Assembly: GCA_029857855.1 (NCBI GenBank)
Contig: JAOUGG010000058.1
Coordinates: 1 to 9,555, forward strand
Direction: 5' to 3'
Length of the DNA: 9,555 bases
Source: Acidimicrobiia bacterium
GTDB lineage: Bacteria; Actinomycetota; Acidimicrobiia; Acidimicrobiales; SZUA-35
Numbering within the stretch: the first letter of the stretch is position 1; every line of letters starts with the position of its first letter. Position numbers and translations under genes: made by a program. Positions 5,294 to 9,555 of the stretch are shown piece by piece. Below the pieces are notes generated by a model that was not told the DNA's origin, made no database searches, and worked only from the letters and a program-made list of their open reading frames with translations.

Positions 5294-7057
5294 TTAGCGC
5301 TGGCGGTAGGCGTAGCTGGTGCTCAGGCCGGGGCCGATCTGGATGATGAGATCGTCGTCTGCCAGCTGGTCGGGATCGACGTTGAACATCACCTGGAAGG
5401 TCCGGCTGTCGATGCCGCAGATCGGAAGCCACCCGGGTAGACCGGCCCACGAAGCGATCACCGTGCGCACGCCCACCCCCGACTCGGTCAGGTGGTGGAC
5501 CCGCTCCGGTGTGTACTCGTTGGGGAGTACCGACACCGGCGAGATCACCTGCGACGCCAAATCCTCCTGCTGACGGGACGGATCGAACAGCCCGTAGAGC
5601 TGCTCCGAGCCCACGACCTCCGCGATCTGGCCGAGCGCGAACATGTCGAGGTGGTCGATACCCGAAAGCGCCACCGCCTGGCGGATACCGAGTTCGGTCA
5701 TGGCCTCGGAGAACTCCTCGGAGTCGAGACGACCCTGGTAGACGAGTTGGCCCTCCTCGGCCGCAGCCCGCTCGTCCTCGTCGCTCAAACCGACATGAAT
5801 CGTGGTCACCCCGGCCGTCAGCAACTCCCGGGCCAGACCGATGGCGAACGGTCCACCACCAATCAGCGCCACGCCGTTGGCCTCGGGTCGGGCCACCCGG
5901 AACCTGCGGGCCGACGTCTTCGCCCCGAACCCGGCCAGCGCCACCGTGCCGACCACGACGGTGAACACAACGGGCACGAGCGGACCGGGGTCGACGCCGG
6001 CGTGATCGAGTTCAACGGCGAAGAGGGAGGCGACTGCGGCGGCCACCACACCCCGGGGGGCAAGAGTCATGAGGAATCGTCGATGGCGGGCGTCGACCGA
6101 GGTTCCGGCTGTCGAGGCGAACACCGCGACGGGACGGGCGATCAACACCAGCACCGCAATGATGATGAGGCTCGGAATCATGTTGTCCCACACCGCCTGC
6201 AGGTCGACCCGGGCCCCCAGCACGATGAACAGGACACCGAGGATCGTGGCCCCAAGATGCTCGTTGAACTCCACGATATGGGCCGACGGGGCCCGTCGCT
6301 GATTGGCGAAGGCCATGCCGAGCACGGTGACCGCCACCAGGCCGGCCTCGGGCCGCATGAGGTTGGCCAGCGCATAGGAACCGACGACGACGGCCAAGGT
6401 CAGATTCACCTGCAGATGGTCGGGAATCAGTCGCAGCCGCAGAGCCTCGATCACCACAATGCTGAAGGCGAGGCCGACCAACAGCCCGGCGCCGAATGTG
6501 GTCACGATGAGCAGCAACGCCTCCTGGATGCCGCGCTCCTCGAGCAGGGTGTCGAGGACGACGATGGCGAGGCCGGCACCGACCGGGTCGATGAGGATGC
6601 CCTCCCACCGCAGGATCGAGGCGCTCGGTTCCCTGGGCCGCACCACACGCAACAGCGGCAAGACCACCGTCGGGCCCGACACGATCAGGATGGCGCCGAT
6701 CAGCAGTGCCAACCCCCGGTCGACGTCGAGCACCAGCGAGGTGACGATGGCGGCGATGGCCCAGGTGAGCAGCGCGCCGAGCGTGACGAGTCGGATCACC
6801 GGTGCCTTGGCCGAGCCGATGCTCCGCCATTTCAGGCTGGCCCCACCCTCGAACAGCAGCACGGCCACGCCGAGGCCGACCGCGGTGAACAGGAGTTCGC
6901 CGAACAGTTCGTCGGGATCGAGGAACGGGCTGGCCGCCACGCCGACGGCGAGCAGGAACAGAACCGAGGGAAGTCGAAGCCGGGCGCTCAACCACTGGGC
7001 GGTCGATGCGGCCAACATGATGACGGCCAGCGCCGTAAGGGGGTTCGTGATTTCCAT
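5294..7057 (-). CDS. CPA1-type cation:proton antiporter with C-terminal RCK/TrkA-N-like domain
   Basis: Inner-membrane Na+/H+ or K+/H+ antiporter, 587 residues from ATG at 7057. Residues 1 to about 380 hold some 12-13 hydrophobic segments of the sodium/proton exchanger fold: VSGPTVVLPLLRV (127-139), WEGILIDPVGAG (151-162) with the likely cation-binding acidic residue D157, and APRGVVAA (333-340) with the conserved RG. Residues about 394-500 look like an RCK/TrkA-N nucleotide-binding domain: GVALIGGGPFAIGLARELL, then an acidic turn HVGLSDEDER; a roughly 85-residue tail follows. This suggests gating by a nucleotide and a role in pH or salt homeostasis. Start choice: the frame stays open upstream to 7120, but ATG 7057 begins a normal first helix, with AAAGGAGT about 16 nt upstream, a long spacing. 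It diverges from the selenoprotein gene; the tandem repeat follows its stop. Confidence 0.9.
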   Translation of the reverse strand: MEITNPLTALAVIMLAASTAQWLSARLRLPSVLFLLAVGVAASPFLDPDELFGELLFTAVGLGVAVLLFEGGASLKWRSIGSAKAPVIRLVTLGALLTWAIAAIVTSLVLDVDRGLALLIGAILIVSGPTVVLPLLRVVRPREPSASILRWEGILIDPVGAGLAIVVLDTLLEERGIQEALLLIVTTFGAGLLVGLAFSIVVIEALRLRLIPDHLQVNLTLAVVVGSYALANLMRPEAGLVAVTVLGMAFANQRRAPSAHIVEFNEHLGATILGVLFIVLGARVDLQAVWDNMIPSLIIIAVLVLIARPVAVFASTAGTSVDARHRRFLMTLAPRGVVAAAVASLFAVELDHAGVDPGPLVPVVFTVVVGTVALAGFGAKTSARRFRVARPEANGVALIGGGPFAIGLARELLTAGVTTIHVGLSDEDERAAAEEGQLVYQGRLDSEEFSEAMTELGIRQAVALSGIDHLDMFALGQIAEVVGSEQLYGLFDPSRQQEDLASQVISPVSVLPNEYTPERVHHLTESGVGVRTVIASWAGLPGWLPICGIDSRTFQVMFNVDPDQLADDDLIIQIGPGLSTSYAYRQR

Positions 7058-7239
7058 GGATACGGCCCGCTTACTCCTTTGCGCAGTCGCTCCGACCGAG
7101 GCTCGGATCGTGCCTACCACGACACGGTCGCCCTCAACCCGGGCTCGGAGCGTCCCAATGTATGTCGATCCCGGGAATCAACACTACTCGTGGCCGGTTA
7201 CGACCACATGACTCGACCCCTGCGCGACACCCGAGGGTC

Positions 7240-7252
7240 TACCCTGAACCGG
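7240..7252 (+). promoter_or_regulatory. -10 box of a leaderless promoter for the redoxin gene
   Basis: TACCCT at 7240-7245 (TANNNT type) is followed by 7 nt and then the GTG at 7253, so the transcript would begin at the start codon. No clear -35 is seen at the usual distance. A GAGGG at 7233-7237 is 15 nt away, too far to be a good Shine-Dalgarno site. Confidence 0.45.
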
Positions 7253-7786
7253 GTGAGCTCACGATCGAACCGTCGCCACCTCCGTCAGGCCATCGCCGGA
7301 GCCGCCGTCGCCGCCCTGCTGGTCGCAGGCTGCGCCGCCAACGACGACCAAGCCCTGGCGGCAGAGGATCAAACCGCGGAGGCGGCCGAGTCCGCACTGC
7401 TGCCGACCGTCAGCGGTGGGCAGATCGACATCAACTCGCTCGAGGGCACCGACACGATCCTCTGGTTCTGGGCTCCGTGGTGAACGAGTTGCCAGCGTGA
7501 ATCCGGCGCGGTCGCGTCGGTCCAGGAAACCTACGGAGACGACGTCCGCATCATCGGTGTGGCGTCCCGAGACGACGCCGACGCCATCCGCGGCTTCGTC
7601 GACAACTACGAGGTGCAGGGCTTCGAGCACATCATCGACGAGGGCGGCGTGATCTGGGAGCGCTACGGCGTGGTCTCCCAACCGGCGTTTGCCTTCATCA
7701 ACGACGACGGCACGGTCGAAACGAACATCGGGGCCATGGGCCTCGAAGGATTGACCGAAGCCGCCGAGGCGCTGAAGGCCACCTGA
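7253..7786 (+). CDS. Selenocysteine-containing MPT53/DsbE-like redoxin lipoprotein (TGA 7481 = Sec)
   Basis: Predicted exported, lipid-anchored thiol-disulfide oxidoreductase of 177 residues. The signal peptide MSSRSNRRHLRQ plus a hydrophobic core ends in lipobox VAGC, with Cys27 to be lipidated. After an acidic linker the thioredoxin fold starts at about 55. The active site reads WFWAPW(71-76)-U77-T-S-C80: the TGA at 7481-7483 sits at the first Cys of CxxC. The frame continues as RIIGVASRDD (99-108), IDEGGVIWERYGVVSQPAFA (128-147, with likely cis-Pro144) and stops at 7784. This pattern follows mycobacterial MPT53/DsbE-like proteins, known as extracytoplasmic disulfide oxidoreductases. Besides Cys27, Cys80 is the only cysteine in the mature part, so without Sec it could not form the disulfide pair. 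GTG 7253 is preferred over ATG 7208 because it begins a compact signal peptide behind a -10 box. The Sec reading is inference; a nonsense mutation is the alternative. Confidence 0.85.
7503..7520 (+). promoter_or_regulatory. Candidate bacterial SECIS hairpin
   Basis: CCGGCGC (7503-7509) pairs with GCGTCGG (7514-7520) through 7 bp including one G-U, around a GGUC loop (7510-7513). The loop starts 26 nt after the TGA. Bacterial SECIS elements are hairpins inside the coding sequence just behind the Sec codon, with G among the first loop bases (GGU in E. coli fdhF) and a UGA-to-loop distance of roughly 16-37 nt; this one fits. GC-rich DNA makes such stems easily, so by itself it is weak evidence. 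Confidence 0.6.
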
Positions 7787-7793
7787 TCGGCGT

Positions 7794-8618
7794 TCAGCCC
7801 AGGCTGAGCATCGCCATACCGCCGACGACGAACCCGATCCCGACCACCTGGGATCGTTGCAGTGCGTCGGCGAAGAACACCCGTCCGATCAACACACTGA
7901 AGACCGGAAATGTCGACAGGGCCACCGAGCCGACCGCTGCGTTGCGGGCCAGCGACGCCAGGTAGAGCACCGAGACGACGGCCGTCAACAGCCCCGACAT
8001 CATGCCGTTGAACCGCTGGCCCGACGGCGGGAACCGTGGTCGGCCCATTATCGTGGCCACCGGCAACAGGGCGAGCAGGCCGGTCACCCGTTGCCCGACG
8101 GGCGGCCACCAGCCCTCGACGTCAGCCGCCTCGATGAAGGCGATGGCCGCGGCGGCATAGGCCAAGCCCGACACGAAGCCGAACTTCACGCCCGCCCTCA
8201 GGCGCTCCCGGGACACGGCGCCGCCGGTCACGAACACGAGCCCGATCACAGCGACGGCGGCACCGGCCACCGCCAGCGACGACGACGGTGTGCCCCGGCT
8301 CACCGCGTAGAGATAGGGCAACAGGGCCGACATCGACGCCACGATCGGGGCGACGATGGTGGCCGTCGAACGTTCGAGGCCCAGGTAATAGAAGGTGATG
8401 CCGCTGGCCATCCCGAGACCCGACAGGCACCCCCAGAGAAACGAGACGGATTCGAACGCGCTACCGGTCACCAGGGCGAACGCCAGAACGCCCATGGCGG
8501 AGAACAGCTGCATGGCGGTGGCGGCGGTGACCGCCGATGCGGCCAGCACCACCCGTCGACCGAACAGGTCGGACAGCCCGATTCCGAGGGCCGACAACAA
8601 TCCGAGAACCGCAGCCAA
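7794..8618 (-). CDS. EamA/DMT-family transporter
   Basis: Inner-membrane protein of 274 residues with about ten hydrophobic segments in two similar halves, the layout of drug/metabolite transporters of the EamA type. Typical pieces are an N-terminal helix with LGIGLSDLFGRRV, the end of the first half ATIVAPIVASMSALLPYLYA (about 85-104), and in the second half AAVGSVALSTFPVFSVLIGR (about 228-247) followed by FFADALQRSQVVGIGFVVGG, near the GE-box position of the family. The substrate is unknown. The start is TTG at 8618; the frame stays open upstream but has no ATG or GTG there. TAGTAT (8633-8628) lies 9 nt before the TTG, suggesting an almost leaderless transcript. It diverges from the nitrile hydratase genes and converges on the redoxin gene with 7 bp between stops, with no terminator hairpin seen. 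Confidence 0.8.
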   Translation of the reverse strand: MAAVLGLLSALGIGLSDLFGRRVVLAASAVTAATAMQLFSAMGVLAFALVTGSAFESVSFLWGCLSGLGMASGITFYYLGLERSTATIVAPIVASMSALLPYLYAVSRGTPSSSLAVAGAAVAVIGLVFVTGGAVSRERLRAGVKFGFVSGLAYAAAAIAFIEAADVEGWWPPVGQRVTGLLALLPVATIMGRPRFPPSGQRFNGMMSGLLTAVVSVLYLASLARNAAVGSVALSTFPVFSVLIGRVFFADALQRSQVVGIGFVVGGMAMLSLG

Positions 8619-8646
8619 GGCGGCGAATACTAGACGTGGTGCGGCA

Positions 8647-8683
8647 TTGATCGTCGCTTCGGACGATGGGTTAGAGTTGGCCC
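8647..8683 (+). promoter_or_regulatory. Leaderless promoter of the nitrile hydratase genes
   Basis: TTGATC (8647-8652) and TAGAGT (8672-8677) form a -35/-10 pair with a 19-nt spacer. The -10 ends 6 nt before the GTG at 8684, so no leader or Shine-Dalgarno sequence is expected. The 65-bp gap also contains the -10 box for the divergent transporter (TAGTAT, 8633-8628 on the minus strand), so the two promoters lie almost back to back. Confidence 0.5.
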
Positions 8684-9370
8684 GTGGGTAGTCACGAGGA
8701 GCATGACCAGTCCGACGAAGGCCACGATCACGGCCATCATCATCACCATCATGGCGACGGCGAGCCCGACAATCATCTCGAGCCCATCGAGGCCAGGGTC
8801 CGGGCGCTCGAAACGATCCTCACCGAGAAGGGGCTGATCGACCCGGCCGCCATCGACGCCATCGTCGACACCTACCAGAACGACGTCGGCCCCCGCAACG
8901 GCGCCGCCGCGGTGGCCAAGGCGTGGACCAACCCCGGGTTCGCTGCGTGGCTCGCCGCCGATGCCACCGAGGCCATCGCCTCACTGGGCTTCGTCGGCCG
9001 CCAGGGTGAGCACATGCAGGCCGTGTTCAACACCCCCGAGGTGCACAACGTGGTGGTCTGCACCCTGTGCTCGTGCTACCCGTGGCCGGTGCTCGGCCTG
9101 CCACCGGTGTGGTACAAGTCGCCGCCCTACCGCTCCCGGGTGGTCATGGAGCCGCGGGCCGTGCTCGCCGAATTCGGCTTGGAGCTTCCGGCCGGCACCG
9201 AGGTGCGGGTGTGGGATTCGACGGCCGAACTCAGGTACCTGGTGATCCCGATGCGGCCCGACGGGACCGACGGCTGGTCGGCCGACGAGTTGGCCGAACT
9301 GGTGAGCCGCGACTCGATGATCGGCACGGCCGTGGCCGCCTCACCGAAGCCGGCGGAGGCGATCGGGTGA
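8684..9370 (+). CDS. Cobalt-type nitrile hydratase, alpha subunit, with His-rich N-terminus
   Basis: Metal-binding subunit of nitrile hydratase, which hydrates nitriles to amides in the cytoplasm; 228 residues. The metal-site motif VCTLCSC is at 125-131 (claw CTLCSC 126-131). Thr in this motif marks the cobalt class, where iron enzymes have Ser, and two of the cysteines are normally oxidised to sulfenic and sulfinic acid. The following [37 protein letters not shown] and [19 protein letters not shown] are highly characteristic. Residues 14-23 are [10 protein letters not shown], an unusual His-rich extension before the normal start of the fold around residue 33. The GTG start at 8684 sits 6 nt behind a -10 box, and its TGA overlaps the GTG of the beta gene. 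An accessory or cobalt-loading protein is expected downstream, outside the window. Confidence 0.96.
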   Translation: MGSHEEHDQSDEGHDHGHHHHHHGDGEPDNHLEPIEARVRALETILTEKGLIDPAAIDAIVDTYQNDVGPRNGAAAVAKAWTNPGFAAWLAADATEAIASLGFVGRQGEHMQAVFNTPEVHNVVVCTLCSCYPWPVLGLPPVWYKSPPYRSRVVMEPRAVLAEFGLELPAGTEVRVWDSTAELRYLVIPMRPDGTDGWSADELAELVSRDSMIGTAVAASPKPAEAIG

Positions 9371-9555
9371 ACGGCCCGCACGACGTCGGTGGGCTGATGG
9401 GCTTCGGCCCGGTCGACGCGGAGGTCGACGAACCCTGGTTCCACGCCGAGTGGGAGAAACGGGTGCTGGGCATGACGCTGTGTGCCGGTGCGCTCGGGCA
9501 CTGGAACCTCGACGAGAGCCGCCACGCCCGGGAGAACCGCCACCCGGCCGACTAC
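9367..9555 (+). CDS. Nitrile hydratase, beta subunit (3' end outside window)
   Basis: The first 63 residues of the partner subunit, which pairs with alpha to form the active site at the interface. The start [16 protein letters not shown] is almost diagnostic, followed by [30 protein letters not shown] and NRHPADY at the edge, matching the order in known beta subunits. The GTG at 9367 overlaps the alpha TGA (GTGA), so translation is probably coupled. About 150 further residues are missing because the window ends. Confidence 0.95.
   Translation, partial: MNGPHDVGGLMGFGPVDAEVDEPWFHAEWEKRVLGMTLCAGALGHWNLDESRHARENRHPADY

Noticed and set aside
5492..7483. 663-codon plus-strand open frame ending at the redoxin TGA
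   Set aside because: Most of it is antisense to the antiporter gene and has the His/Asp/Gln/Arg-rich composition of a shadow frame. Only its last part, from GTG 7253, is real as the start of the redoxin.
7253..7483. Reading the redoxin as a pseudogene split by a nonsense mutation
   Set aside because: The stop is a TGA exactly at the catalytic Cys, no other damage is visible, and a SECIS-like hairpin follows. Kept as the alternative, but less likely than Sec.

Overview
The window is high-GC, gene-dense bacterial DNA that looks actinobacterial. Reasons: several genes start directly behind TANNNT-type -10 boxes (leaderless transcripts), GTG starts are frequent, and one gene is an MPT53/DsbE-like extracytoplasmic redoxin lipoprotein of a kind known from mycobacteria. 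An uncultured or marine lineage such as Acidimicrobiia is my guess, not something the sequence proves.

Layout. 1-1385 (+): an MFS transporter lacking its N-terminus at the window edge. 1587-2567 (+): a zinc-free quinone-oxidoreductase-like MDR enzyme behind a 200-bp intergenic stretch with two small inverted repeats. 2597-4441 (-): a cluster reading right to left, made of a 66-aa small protein with its own leaderless promoter, an open frame without a normal start codon, a 137-aa membrane-anchored protein, and an HTTM-domain membrane protein that starts in a GTGA overlap. 4514-4587 (-): tRNA-Val(UAC). 4712-5107 (-): a gene fragment without a usable start, its 5' side abutting a 71/73-bp tandem repeat (5107-5265). 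5294-7057 (-): a CPA1-type cation:proton antiporter with a C-terminal RCK/TrkA-N-like domain. 7253-7786 (+): a redoxin lipoprotein with an in-frame TGA. 7794-8618 (-): an EamA/DMT-family transporter. 8684-9370 and 9367-9555 (+): the alpha and (cut off) beta subunits of a cobalt-type nitrile hydratase; alpha has a His-rich N-terminus.

The most notable item is the redoxin. TGA at 7481-7483 falls exactly where the first cysteine of the thioredoxin-fold CxxC motif belongs (WFWAPW-[TGA]-TSC). The same frame then continues for another 100 codons of well-conserved DsbE/MPT53-like sequence to a TGA at 7784-7786. A 7-bp stem with a GGUC loop lies 26 nt behind the TGA, as in bacterial SECIS elements. 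The simplest reading is a selenocysteine-containing (UxxC) secreted thiol-disulfide oxidoreductase. Ordinary gene calling would split it into two ORFs and lose the active site.

The genes are mostly independent housekeeping or accessory functions. The only clear functional units are the nitrile hydratase alpha/beta pair (4-nt overlap) and the HTTM cluster.
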